Below the pieces are notes generated by a model. That model saw only the letters and a list, made by a program, of their open reading frames with translations. It did no database searches and had not been told where the DNA came from. Positions 1 to 6,986 of a stretch of 10,209 nucleotides of DNA are shown one piece after another. Source of the stretch: Lachnospiraceae bacterium (GTDB lineage Bacteria > Bacillota > Clostridia > Lachnospirales > Lachnospiraceae); assembly GCA_900755865.1 (NCBI GenBank), contig CAAEHZ010000196.1, positions 1-10,209 on the forward strand, in the 5' to 3' direction. A program made the translations under genes and the position numbers. Every line of letters starts with the position of its first letter. Within the stretch, counting starts at the first letter, position 1.

Positions 1-605
1 ATCAGTCCGGTCAGAAAGACAAGGAACATTTTGGTAGCCTTCCCATAGAAGTTCTGGCTGTTCAGGGTAGAGGGATACTGCATACGGACAAAAAGACTGC
101 CCTGTTGTAACTGATTGTTGAAGCGATAGCCTTCTGTGCAGGCTTCATAGCGTATGGTATCCGTGGTGGACAGAAGGCGGAAGCCCTCTGCTGCGGACAG
201 ATTCGTAAGCTGTACAGTGAAGGGACTGCCCTTGTATTCCGGGGCAGTGTCCACATAAAGGGTGAGGTATTGCTCATCAGGGCAGGCGGACAGAGGAAGC
301 TCCTGCTCAATAGTCAGAATATCTCCCTGAAAAATCCGAATAAGAAGGGCAGCCTCTGTGGCAGCCTTCTCGTAGGAAAAGGCAATGGAAAAGCTCTCCA
401 GCTGACAGCCTGCGTCAGGGAGAGAAAAAGTCTGGGAAAGGGTATCTCCCACAGAAAGAGAAGGAGTATATTCCTGATAGCGGTCATCAATCACGGTTTC
501 TGCCAAAAAGGTGCCATCCGGGGTACGGTAAATGGAAAACATCAGAAAAGCACAAAGTCCCCAGAGAAAAATCTGTATCATAAAAAAAATAATCTTTTTT
601 TTCAC
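1..605 (-). CDS. Membrane protein of unknown function, N-terminal part (cut by window edge)
   Basis: An open frame runs leftward from a GTG at 605-603 to the window edge, about 201 codons with no stop. I chose GTG because it follows a GGGG-rich ribosome binding site at normal spacing and begins VKKKIIFF, a typical positively charged start. An in-frame ATG at 581-579 is the alternative. Residues about 5-24 are a hydrophobic membrane segment or uncleaved signal anchor. They are followed by about 160 polar residues with a beta-rich look, including the stretches SVGDTLSQTFSLPDAG and ILTIEQELPLSA. The visible C-terminal end (KATKMFLVFLTGL) looks like the start of a second membrane helix. A long extracytoplasmic beta-sandwich-like loop after the first helix occurs in some polytopic clostridial envelope proteins, including glycosyltransferase-like ones, but that is only inference. 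I do not recognise the family. It is transcribed divergently from the aspS operon. Confidence 0.7.
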   Translation of the reverse strand, partial: MKKKIIFFMIQIFLWGLCAFLMFSIYRTPDGTFLAETVIDDRYQEYTPSLSVGDTLSQTFSLPDAGCQLESFSIAFSYEKAATEAALLIRIFQGDILTIEQELPLSACPDEQYLTLYVDTAPEYKGSPFTVQLTNLSAAEGFRLLSTTDTIRYEACTEGYRFNNQLQQGSLFVRMQYPSTLNSQNFYGKATKMFLVFLTGL

Positions 606-649
606 ATGAATCCCCAATCTGAAGCAGGTACATCAACAGGTACTTACAC

Positions 650-678
650 ACCGTAGCATTATGAAAAAAAACTGTCAA
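650..678 (-). promoter_or_regulatory. Sigma-A-type promoter for the leftward membrane protein gene
   Basis: On the minus strand a perfect TTGACA (678-673) is followed by a 17-bp spacer and TACGGT (655-650). The -10 box is weak (3 of 6) but is preceded by TGC, an extended -10 element, which often compensates. Transcription would start near 643, leaving an untranslated leader of about 38 nt before the GTG at 605. A CAGGTAC direct repeat (625-631 and 637-643) lies at and just after that start. Confidence 0.6.
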
Positions 679-702
679 GTGGAAGAAAGCTGAAAATTTT
701 TC

Positions 703-731
703 TTGCAATGGAAAAAAGAATGTGCTAGTAT
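703..731 (+). promoter_or_regulatory. Sigma-A-type promoter of the T-box/aspS-gatCAB operon
   Basis: TTGCAA (703-708), a 17-bp spacer and TAGTAT (726-731), with TGC directly before the -10 giving an extended -10 element. Transcription would start at about 738, just upstream of the first predicted T-box helix. It lies back-to-back with the leftward promoter at 650-678, about 25 bp away. Confidence 0.75.
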
Positions 732-832
732 ACTTGCATACAAAAAATGCAGAGAACGAGACTCTTATCAGGAAAAGCAACAGGAAGACGGCGTCACCGA
801 CTGAGAGCGCTGTCAGTGGGAACTGGTAAAGG

Positions 833-836
833 GAAC
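833..836 (+). promoter_or_regulatory. Probable T-box specifier: AAC (Asn), overlapping GAA (Glu)
   Basis: In the hand-folded Stem I, the 3' side of the specifier loop is AGGGAACA (830-837), flanked by helices 823-829 and 838-841. AAC at 834-836 is followed by a purine (A837) directly against the lower helix, the usual geometry of a T-box specifier. GAA at 833-835 overlaps it by two bases. AAC reads as Asn, which suits an operon making Asn-tRNA by transamidation. A second GAAC occurs at 856-859 but falls outside this fold. No GAC (Asp) triplet sits at an equivalent position. Confidence 0.6.
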
Positions 837-1007
837 ACTCGGGAGCAGCTTATCTGAACCTGTGAGGGAAAGCCAGCCAGGATAAGACGTGCGCGCGCGT
901 TAAGTGCAAGAGAGGATTTGCCGGAGAATATCTTTGATGGAAGATACGGCAGGTCAATGCGGGTGGTACCGCGGATAATGCAGGAAGTGATATCCTGAAG
1001 ATTATTC

Positions 1008-1044
1008 GTCCCGGAATGCAGAAAACTGTGTTCCGGGGCTTTTT
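1008..1044 (+). terminator. T-box-controlled intrinsic terminator
   Basis: A stem of about 12 bp (1010-1021 with 1026-1037, two G-U pairs) has an AAAA loop, is extended by G1008-C1039, and is followed by TTTTT at 1040-1044. Its 5' arm includes CCC 1010-1012, which the antiterminator needs, so only one of the two structures can form. It lies 60 bp before the aspS start. Confidence 0.93.
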
Positions 1045-1104
1045 GTCGTATGCAGACTGTAAGCCGGAACACATGACAAACAGGAAAACCAGGAGGAGAA
1101 GCAA

Positions 1105-2856
1105 ATGGAAATGAAAAACTGTTACAGGGATATCACAATCAAAGAGATAACAGAGCAGCATATCGGACAGACGCTCCGGGTGGCTGGCTGGGGAGAAAAT
1201 ATAAGGGACCACGGCGGAGTATCCTTTGTGGATTTGAGAGATATGTATGGCGTGCTGCAGGTGGTCATCCGCAAAACGGAGCTTTTAAAGGGACTTACCA
1301 GAGAAACCTGCGTCAGCATTGCGGGCCCGGTGGAAAAGCGGGATGAGGAAACCTACAACCCGAAAATTCCTACCGGTACGATTGAACTGGAGGCCCGTGA
1401 AATTACAGTTTTGGGAAAGGTATACGGACAGCTTCCCTTTGAAGTCATGACCTCTAAGGAAATCAGAGAGGATGTCCGTCTGAAATATCGTTATCTGGAT
1501 TTGCGGAACGCAAAGGTGCGGGACAACATTTTATTCCGCTCCAAGGTGATTGCCTTTTTACGCCGGAAAATGACGGATATGGGATTTGTGGAAATCCAGA
1601 CGCCGATTTTGTGTGCCTCTTCTCCGGAGGGAGCCAGAGATTATATTGTTCCTTCCAGAAAATATAAGGGAAAATTCTATGCACTGCCTCAGGCACCTCA
1701 GCAGTATAAGCAGCTTCTGATGGTGTCCGGGATTGATAAATATTTCCAGATAGCCCCCTGCTTTCGGGATGAGGATGCCCGGGCAGACCGTTCTCCCGGA
1801 GAATTTTATCAGCTTGATTTTGAAATGAGCTTTGCCACCCAGGAGGATGTTTTCCGGGTTGGAGAGGAAGTGCTTTCTGAAACCTTTGAGAAATTTGCAC
1901 CGGAAGGGGCAGCGGTGACAAAGGCACCCTATCCGGTTATCAGCTATAAGCAGGCGATGCTGGAGTTTGGTTGCGATAAGCCGGATTTGAGAAACCCGCT
2001 GCGGATTATGGATGTGACAGACTTCTTCCAGAAATGTACTTTTAAGCCCTTTATCGGCAGAACGGTCCGGGCGATTAAGGTACATGAGGAAATGAGCAAG
2101 GGTTTCCATGAAAAGCTGCTTTCCTTCGCTGCCTCCCTCGGTATGGGCGGACTGGGATATCTGGAAGTGGAAGAGAACCTGTCCTATAAGGGACCCATTG
2201 ATAAATTTATTCCGGAGGAAGCAAAGGGAGAGCTTTTACAGCTTGCCGGACTGCAGGCAGGAGATACGATTTTCTTTATTGCAGATAAGGAAGAACGGGC
2301 AAATTTCTATGCGGGAAAAATCAGAAATGAACTGGGAGATAAGCTGGGGCTGACAGAGAAGAACGCTTTCCGTTTCTGCTATGTGAATGATTTCCCCATG
2401 TATGAACTCGACCCGGAAACAAAACAGCTTGGATTTACCCACAATCCCTTTTCCATGCCCCAGGGCGGTCTGGAAGCGCTGGAAACAAAGAATCCGCTGG
2501 ATATTCTGGCATATCAGTACGACATTGTCTGCAACGGAATCGAGCTTTCCTCCGGCGCAGTCAGAAACCACGATATGCATATTATGACAAAGGCATTCGA
2601 GATTGCCGGATATGACGAGGAAACCTTAAAGACAAAGTTTGGAGCCCTGTATCAGGCGTTCCAGTTTGGAGCACCCCCTCACGCAGGAATGGCGCCCGGT
2701 GTGGACAGGATGCTGATGCTTTTAAGAGGCGAGGAAAACATCAGGGAGGTAATAGCTTTCCCTATGAGCGGTTCTGCACAGGATTTGATGTGCAATGCAC
2801 CGGGTGAGGTAACGGAGAAGCAGCTTCGTGAGGTGCATATCAGGGTTCGTGATTAA
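1105..2856 (+). CDS. aspS: Aspartate--tRNA ligase, probably non-discriminating (Asp/Asn)
   Basis: Class IIb synthetase that activates Asp with ATP and loads it on tRNA in the cytoplasm. At 583 aa it has the usual bacterial length. It has an N-terminal OB anticodon-binding domain (about 1-110), catalytic motifs, a bacterial GAD insertion domain (about 285-415), motif 2 FRDEDARADR at 220-229 and motif 3 GVDR at 532-535. The start follows AGGAGG (1091-1096) at 8 nt. His36 in RDHGG aligns with the position where, in the Pseudomonas aeruginosa enzyme, His favours acceptance of tRNA-Asn and Leu favours tRNA-Asp only. Co-transcription with gatCAB behind an apparent Asn-reading T-box also suggests it makes Asp-tRNA-Asn. 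Oddities: SPGEF replaces the usual QPEF after motif 2 with one extra residue, QAPQ replaces QSPQ (196-199), SSG replaces the usual GGG (482-484), and IAFPM replaces IAFPK. It may be a second AspRS paralogue. The AspRS call is very secure; tRNA-Asn recognition is inference. Confidence 0.97.
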   Translation: MEMKNCYRDITIKEITEQHIGQTLRVAGWGENIRDHGGVSFVDLRDMYGVLQVVIRKTELLKGLTRETCVSIAGPVEKRDEETYNPKIPTGTIELEAREITVLGKVYGQLPFEVMTSKEIREDVRLKYRYLDLRNAKVRDNILFRSKVIAFLRRKMTDMGFVEIQTPILCASSPEGARDYIVPSRKYKGKFYALPQAPQQYKQLLMVSGIDKYFQIAPCFRDEDARADRSPGEFYQLDFEMSFATQEDVFRVGEEVLSETFEKFAPEGAAVTKAPYPVISYKQAMLEFGCDKPDLRNPLRIMDVTDFFQKCTFKPFIGRTVRAIKVHEEMSKGFHEKLLSFAASLGMGGLGYLEVEENLSYKGPIDKFIPEEAKGELLQLAGLQAGDTIFFIADKEERANFYAGKIRNELGDKLGLTEKNAFRFCYVNDFPMYELDPETKQLGFTHNPFSMPQGGLEALETKNPLDILAYQYDIVCNGIELSSGAVRNHDMHIMTKAFEIAGYDEETLKTKFGALYQAFQFGAPPHAGMAPGVDRMLMLLRGEENIREVIAFPMSGSAQDLMCNAPGEVTEKQLREVHIRVRD

Positions 2857-2857
2857 G

Positions 2858-2876
2858 CCGGGAGTATCAGACCCGG
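2858..2876 (+). other. Intercistronic hairpin between aspS and gatC
   Basis: CCGGG (2858-2862) and CCCGG (2872-2876) form a 5-bp GC stem with a 9-nt loop between the aspS stop and the gatC ribosome binding site. No T-tract follows, so it is not a terminator. It may be an mRNA processing or stability element, or chance. Confidence 0.4.
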
Positions 2877-2892
2877 ACGAAAACAGGAGGAA

Positions 2893-3189
2893 ATGATGGC
2901 AAATCAGATTACGGATGAAACAATAGAATATGTTGGGATTCTTGCCAAGCTGGAGCTGGACGAGGTGGAAAAGGAAGCGGCGAAGAAGGATATGGGCAGG
3001 ATGCTGGATTACATTGAAAAGCTGAATGAACTGGATACTGCGGGAGTAGAGCCCATGTCCCATGTTTTCCCGGTGCAGAATGTATTTCGGGAGGATATCG
3101 TAACCAATGGGGATGAGAGTGAAAAGACACTTCGGAATGCCCCGGAGGAGAAGGACAATATGTTTGTGGTACCGAAAACATTTGAGTAA
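2893..3189 (+). CDS. gatC: Asp/Glu-tRNA amidotransferase subunit C
   Basis: Small non-catalytic subunit of the GatCAB amidotransferase; it wraps around GatA and stabilises the GatA-GatB complex. At 98 aa it has the normal GatC length. The family hallmark is clear: helical N-terminus, then [20 protein letters not shown] in the middle and [17 protein letters not shown] at the end. AGGAGG (2885-2890) lies only 2 nt before the first ATG (2893) and 5 nt before the adjacent second ATG (2896). The true start may therefore be 2896, a one-residue difference. It follows aspS after 36 nt and precedes gatA after 15 nt, clearly in one transcript. Confidence 0.96.
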   Translation: MMANQITDETIEYVGILAKLELDEVEKEAAKKDMGRMLDYIEKLNELDTAGVEPMSHVFPVQNVFREDIVTNGDESEKTLRNAPEEKDNMFVVPKTFE

Positions 3190-3204
3190 GGGCAGGGGAA
3201 AGGC

Positions 3205-4677
3205 ATGGAAAAGAGCATGGAAAAAACACAGATTCTGTCTTTGTCGGCTTTGGAGCTGGGCAGGGCAATCAAAGCGGGAAAAGCGACAGCAGTAGAGGCG
3301 ATGGAAGCGGTGCTTTCCCGGATAGAGGAAAAGGAAGAGCTGTATCATTGCTATGTGACCATTGACCGGAAGGCGGCAATGGAACAGGCAGAGAAGGTAC
3401 AGGCACAGATAGAAGCGGGAGAACTGACACATCCTCTGGCGGGGGTTCCGGTGGCGGTAAAGGATAATCTCTGTACAGAGGGACTTCTGACGACCTGCTC
3501 TTCCAAAATACTGGAAAATTTTGTTCCAACCTTTGACGCGGAGGCGGTAAAGCGGCTGCGGGAGGCTGGTATGGTAATCATTGGGAAAACCAATATGGAC
3601 GAATTTGCCATGGGTTCTACAACGGAAACCTCCGCCTGCGGTGTGACAAGAAACCCGAAGAATCCGGAGCATGTGCCGGGTGGCTCTTCAGGCGGCTCTG
3701 CGGCTTCGGTTGCAGCGGAGGAATGTTTTATTGCCCTTGGTTCCGATACCGGCGGTTCCATCCGGCAGCCCGCTTCCTATTGCGGTGTGGTAGGAATGAA
3801 GCCGACCTACGGAACAGTATCCCGGTATGGACTGATTGCCTATGGCTCTTCTCTGGATCAGATTGGACCGCTGGCAAAAAATGTGGAGGACTGCGCGGCA
3901 ATGCTGGAGCTGCTGGCAGCCCATGACGAAAAGGATTCCACTTCCATTCCAAGAGAGGATACGGATTTTACCAGTGCGCTGCAAAAGGACATCAGAGGAA
4001 TGAAAATCGGGATTCCCAGAGATTATTTTGGGGAGGGTCTGGACAGAGAGGTCAGAGAAGCGGTGCTTGGGGCAGCGGAAACCTTACGGGAAAACGGAGC
4101 GATTGTGGAGGAGTTTGACTTAAGCCTTGTGGAATATGCCATTCCCGCTTATTATACCATTGCGGCAGCGGAGGCAAGCTCCAATCTGGAGCGCTTTGAC
4201 GGGATTAAATACGGATATCGGGCAAAGGATGCGGAGGGGCTGCATCAGATGTATAAAAAGACCCGTTCCCAGGGCTTCGGGGCAGAGGTGAAGCGTCGGA
4301 TTATGCTGGGAAGCTTTGTTTTAAGCTCCGGTTATTATGACGCCTATTATTTAAAGGCACTCCGGGTAAAAGCCATGATTAAAAAGGCTTTTGACAGAGC
4401 GTTTGAGAAATATGACTGTATTTTAGGCCCGGTGGCACCTACGACGGCGCCGAAGCTGGGAGAAAGTCTTTCCGACCCGATTAAAATGTATCTGGGAGAT
4501 ATTTATACGATTTCCGTCAATCTGGCGGGGCTTCCGGGAATCAGCGTTCCCTGCGGAGAGGACAGTCAGGGGCTGCCAATCGGTTTACAGCTTATCGGTG
4601 ACTGCTTTGGGGAGAAGAAGTTGATACAGACGGCTTACACCTATGAGCAGTTGAAAAAGGAAAAAGAGCATGCGTAG
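3205..4677 (+). CDS. gatA: Asp/Glu-tRNA amidotransferase subunit A (amidase)
   Basis: Glutaminase subunit of GatCAB. It releases ammonia from Gln (or Asn), which travels through a tunnel to GatB to amidate Asp-tRNA-Asn or Glu-tRNA-Gln. The 490-aa length is typical. The amidase-signature triad is visible: Lys86 in VAVKDN, the cis-Ser Ser161 in PGGSSGGS, and nucleophile Ser185 in SDTGGSIRQP. The spacings of 75 and 24 residues match the known GatA triad. The segment GVVGMKPTYGTVSRYGL follows as in the family. A weak AGGGG ribosome binding site precedes the ATG at 3205; a second in-frame ATG at 3217 is possible. Gene order C-A-B is the common Bacillota order. No frameshift or missing catalytic residue is seen. 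Confidence 0.97.
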   Translation: MEKSMEKTQILSLSALELGRAIKAGKATAVEAMEAVLSRIEEKEELYHCYVTIDRKAAMEQAEKVQAQIEAGELTHPLAGVPVAVKDNLCTEGLLTTCSSKILENFVPTFDAEAVKRLREAGMVIIGKTNMDEFAMGSTTETSACGVTRNPKNPEHVPGGSSGGSAASVAAEECFIALGSDTGGSIRQPASYCGVVGMKPTYGTVSRYGLIAYGSSLDQIGPLAKNVEDCAAMLELLAAHDEKDSTSIPREDTDFTSALQKDIRGMKIGIPRDYFGEGLDREVREAVLGAAETLRENGAIVEEFDLSLVEYAIPAYYTIAAAEASSNLERFDGIKYGYRAKDAEGLHQMYKKTRSQGFGAEVKRRIMLGSFVLSSGYYDAYYLKALRVKAMIKKAFDRAFEKYDCILGPVAPTTAPKLGESLSDPIKMYLGDIYTISVNLAGLPGISVPCGEDSQGLPIGLQLIGDCFGEKKLIQTAYTYEQLKKEKEHA

Positions 4678-4692
4678 GAAAAGAGCGCGGAA

Positions 4693-6141
4693 ATGGGGAC
4701 TAAAATGAGTAAAGAATACGAAACAGTGATAGGTCTGGAAGTGCATGTGGAACTGGCAACCAAAACAAAAATCTTCTGCGGCTGCTCCACCGCCTTCGGT
4801 GGCAGACCAAATTCCCATACCTGCCCGGTCTGCACGGGTATGCCCGGTTCGCTGCCGGTGTTAAATAAGAAGGTTCTGGAATATGCTGTGGCAGTGGGAC
4901 TTGCAACAAACTGTGAGATTACCCGGTATTGCAAATTTGACAGAAAGAACTATTTTTACCCGGATAACCCGCAGAATTATCAGATTTCCCAGTTATATCT
5001 TCCCATCTGCAGAAACGGATATGTGGAAATAGAAACGGAAAGCGGCGGCAAAAAGGTAGGGATTCATGAAATCCATATGGAGGAGGATGCCGGAAAGCTG
5101 ATTCATGATGAATGGGAGGACTGTACTCTTGTGGATTATAACCGTTCCGGTGTGCCGCTGATTGAGATTGTGTCGGAGCCGGATATGCGGAGTGCAGAGG
5201 AGGTGATTGCCTATCTGGAGAAGCTGCGTCTGATTATCCAGTATCTGGGAGCGAGTGACTGTAAATTACAGGAGGGCTCCATGCGGGCGGATGTCAATCT
5301 GTCTGTACGCGAGGTGGGGGCAGAAGAGTTTGGTACTCGTACGGAAATGAAAAACCTTAATTCCTTCCGGGCAATCGCAAGGGCAATCGAGGGGGAGAAA
5401 AACCGCCAGATTGATTTGCTGGAATCCGGGGAGGCAGTGGTACAGGAAACGAGAAGATGGGATGATGCAAAGGAAACCTCCTATGCGATGCGTTCCAAGG
5501 AGGATGCCCAGGATTACCGGTATTTTCCGGATCCGGATTTGACACCGATTTTTGTCAGTGATGAATTTTTAGAGGAAATTAAGGGGAAACAGCCGGAGTT
5601 TCGGACAGAAAAAATGAAGAGATATAAAGAAGAGTTCGATATTCCGGAGTATGATATTGAAATCATTACCGGTTCAAAGCATATGGCAGATATCTTTGAG
5701 GCAACCGTAGCGCTGGGGGCACAGCCCAAGAAGGTTTCCAACTGGCTGATGGGAGAAACCTTAAGGCTTTTGAAGGAGAAGGAACTGGATGCGGAGGATA
5801 TCCGGTTTTCCCCGGAACATCTGGCAGCGTTAATTGCACTGACAGACGCCAGGGCAATCAGCTCCACTGTGGCAAAGGAAGTCTTTGAGGTTTTGTTTGA
5901 AGAGGATATTGACCCTGAACAGTATGTGGAGGAAAAGGGCTTAAAGACAGTACAGGATGAGGGGGCTTTAAAGGAAACCGTGCTGCAGGTTATCGCAGCA
6001 AACCCCCAGTCTGTAGAGGATTACCATAACGGAAAGGAAAAGGCAATCGGATTTCTGGTAGGTCAGACCATGAAGGCAATGAAGGGAAAGGCAGACCCGG
6101 CAAGTGTCAACCAGCTTTTGAAGGAAGCCCTGCAAAAGTAA
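4693..6141 (+). CDS. gatB: Asp/Glu-tRNA amidotransferase subunit B
   Basis: Subunit that binds the misacylated tRNA, phosphorylates the side-chain carboxylate with ATP and completes amidation with ammonia from GatA. The 482-aa length is normal. The N-terminal cradle domain has YETVIGLEVHVEL, a zinc-type Cys set C29-x-C31 and C44-x-x-C47, and DRKNYFYPDNPQNYQISQ. Next come HMEEDAGK and DYNRSGVPLIEIVSEPD, the ATP and transamidation core. A helical YqeY-like tail ends with FLVGQTMKAMKGKADP and contacts the tRNA elbow. Either ATG 4693 or ATG 4705 (giving MSKEYE, with GGGG 6 nt upstream) could be the start; ribosome binding sites do not decide it clearly. It is 15 nt after gatA. I see no terminator after its stop, which is 5 bp from the stop of the opposing gene. 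Confidence 0.97.
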   Translation: MGTKMSKEYETVIGLEVHVELATKTKIFCGCSTAFGGRPNSHTCPVCTGMPGSLPVLNKKVLEYAVAVGLATNCEITRYCKFDRKNYFYPDNPQNYQISQLYLPICRNGYVEIETESGGKKVGIHEIHMEEDAGKLIHDEWEDCTLVDYNRSGVPLIEIVSEPDMRSAEEVIAYLEKLRLIIQYLGASDCKLQEGSMRADVNLSVREVGAEEFGTRTEMKNLNSFRAIARAIEGEKNRQIDLLESGEAVVQETRRWDDAKETSYAMRSKEDAQDYRYFPDPDLTPIFVSDEFLEEIKGKQPEFRTEKMKRYKEEFDIPEYDIEIITGSKHMADIFEATVALGAQPKKVSNWLMGETLRLLKEKELDAEDIRFSPEHLAALIALTDARAISSTVAKEVFEVLFEEDIDPEQYVEEKGLKTVQDEGALKETVLQVIAANPQSVEDYHNGKEKAIGFLVGQTMKAMKGKADPASVNQLLKEALQK

Positions 6142-6146
6142 CCGCC

Positions 6147-6932
6147 TTATTTATTTTCCCATACAAAATCAATAAAGGCTAAAGCATTGTCCAGCCGCTT
6201 TGTATTGACAAAGACGCAGGCAACCACATCATCACTTCTGTAATAATAATTTGCCCGGAGATTTTCACAATCGTCCAGATAAATACCCACGGGAACGGGT
6301 TCCTCCATGGAATCCGGGTCCCTGGGGTCGGGCATCTCCAAATCCAGTTCGCCCGTCAGATTGTTCGGGTCATCCAGCTGTTTATTTCTTTCTTCTACCA
6401 CAGCCATATCTATATAGTAGAAATAGGGTTCATATTCCTGCAGCTGCTCAGGACTTAAAATCTCCCGCAAATCATAAAAATCTTCCTGATAGGAATAATT
6501 TTCCAGAGTATCCACATCCGTTATCATGACATCCATTTCTCCGGCGGCAAGATAAGCCATATATTTCTGGGCGGAGGTAATGGTATTTTCATCCAGGGAA
6601 TCATAGTCAATGCTCATGGTTGTATCGATACGGATATCATATTCGGAGGTATCAATCCCTGCGTATTCCGCAAAGGCATCTGGATAAACATCCGATTCGG
6701 AATAGGACAGATAGCCGTCGGAACTTTTGGTAAGGGTATTTAACATACAGACGTAGAGGGCATCCTCCTTGTTCCTTGTCAACTGGACAATAAAGGAAAC
6801 AATCAAGATAACTGCAAAAACAGCAATGAGGACATGCCATTTATAATAATAGAAAAAATAGGATATTTTTTCCTTTGGGGTGCCGTTTGTCAGCGCCTGC
6901 CGTTCTTCTTTAAATTCATCCATTACTGCCAT
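6147..6932 (-). CDS. Membrane-anchored extracytoplasmic protein of unknown function
   Basis: The product is 261 aa. An acidic and basic N-terminus of about 30 residues is followed by the aromatic KISYFFYYYKWH, one hydrophobic helix (about 33-51), then about 205 mostly polar, strongly acidic and Tyr-rich residues outside the membrane. The stretches AAGEMDVMITDVDTLENY (with MDV near residue 133) and FYDLREILSPEQLQEYEP resemble what is seen in type-2 periplasmic binding protein folds, where a GxxDV strand precedes a helix. This is a loose resemblance, and the order and length are shorter than a usual binding protein. No lipobox is present, so anchoring is by the helix. The region about 205-220 is Pro/Asp-rich. 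The start follows GGCGG at about 9 nt. It converges on gatB and is served by the strong promoter at 6992-7020. I do not recognise a named family. Confidence 0.85.
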   Translation of the reverse strand: MAVMDEFKEERQALTNGTPKEKISYFFYYYKWHVLIAVFAVILIVSFIVQLTRNKEDALYVCMLNTLTKSSDGYLSYSESDVYPDAFAEYAGIDTSEYDIRIDTTMSIDYDSLDENTITSAQKYMAYLAAGEMDVMITDVDTLENYSYQEDFYDLREILSPEQLQEYEPYFYYIDMAVVEERNKQLDDPNNLTGELDLEMPDPRDPDSMEEPVPVGIYLDDCENLRANYYYRSDDVVACVFVNTKRLDNALAFIDFVWENK

Positions 6933-6986
6933 GGAAGAGTACCGCCTTTCATATGAAATCGTGATAAATAAATCATTACAAACATG

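Larger units (their letters stand above)
738..1044 (+). ncRNA. T-box riboswitch leader of the aspS-gatCAB operon
   Basis: The hallmark T-box string GGGTGGTACCGCG is at 961-973. The antiterminator can be drawn in full. GGG 961-963 pairs with CCC 1010-1012. UGGUACC 964-970 is the 7-nt bulge that binds the tRNA acceptor end. Positions 971-979 pair without mismatch (two G-U) with 1001-1009, capped by CAGGA/TCCTG (981-985/993-997). CCC 1010-1012 is shared with the downstream terminator, so the two folds exclude each other. Stem III is 918-923/947-952 plus TATCTT/AAGATA (929-934/941-946). Stem I, folded by hand, has TGC/GCA (748-750/845-847), a kink-turn-like internal loop, CGAG/CTCG (757-760/838-841), a specifier loop, then a 7-bp helix 765-771/823-829. 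The distal part differs from the textbook form: I see a 7-bp hairpin 787-793/808-814. An uncharged cognate tRNA would stabilise the antiterminator and let transcription run into aspS. The class is certain; the Stem I details are a hand fold. Confidence 0.95.

Noticed and set aside
270..656. Plus-strand frame of 128 codons and minus-strand frame 487-780 in the left region
   Set aside because: The leftward GTG-started frame has a signal-anchor start, a good ribosome binding site and a promoter; these others lie in wrong frames and read as basic or Phe-rich noise.
856..859. Alternative T-box specifier GAAC at 856-859
   Set aside because: It also reads GAA/AAC, but in the best hand fold it lies outside Stem I, and using it requires a weaker base helix with a bulge (762-772/859-868). 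Kept only as a fallback.
850..1212. Minus-strand open frames across the T-box leader
   Set aside because: The region is fully explained by the T-box RNA and terminator on the plus strand, and the frames have no protein-like features.
2722..3672. Long minus-strand open frame (316 codons) across the aspS end, gatC and the gatA start
   Set aside because: It lies antisense to three certain genes, has low-complexity Cys/His/Leu-rich content with no recognisable domain, and no convincing ribosome binding site. It is a shadow of plus-strand codon use.
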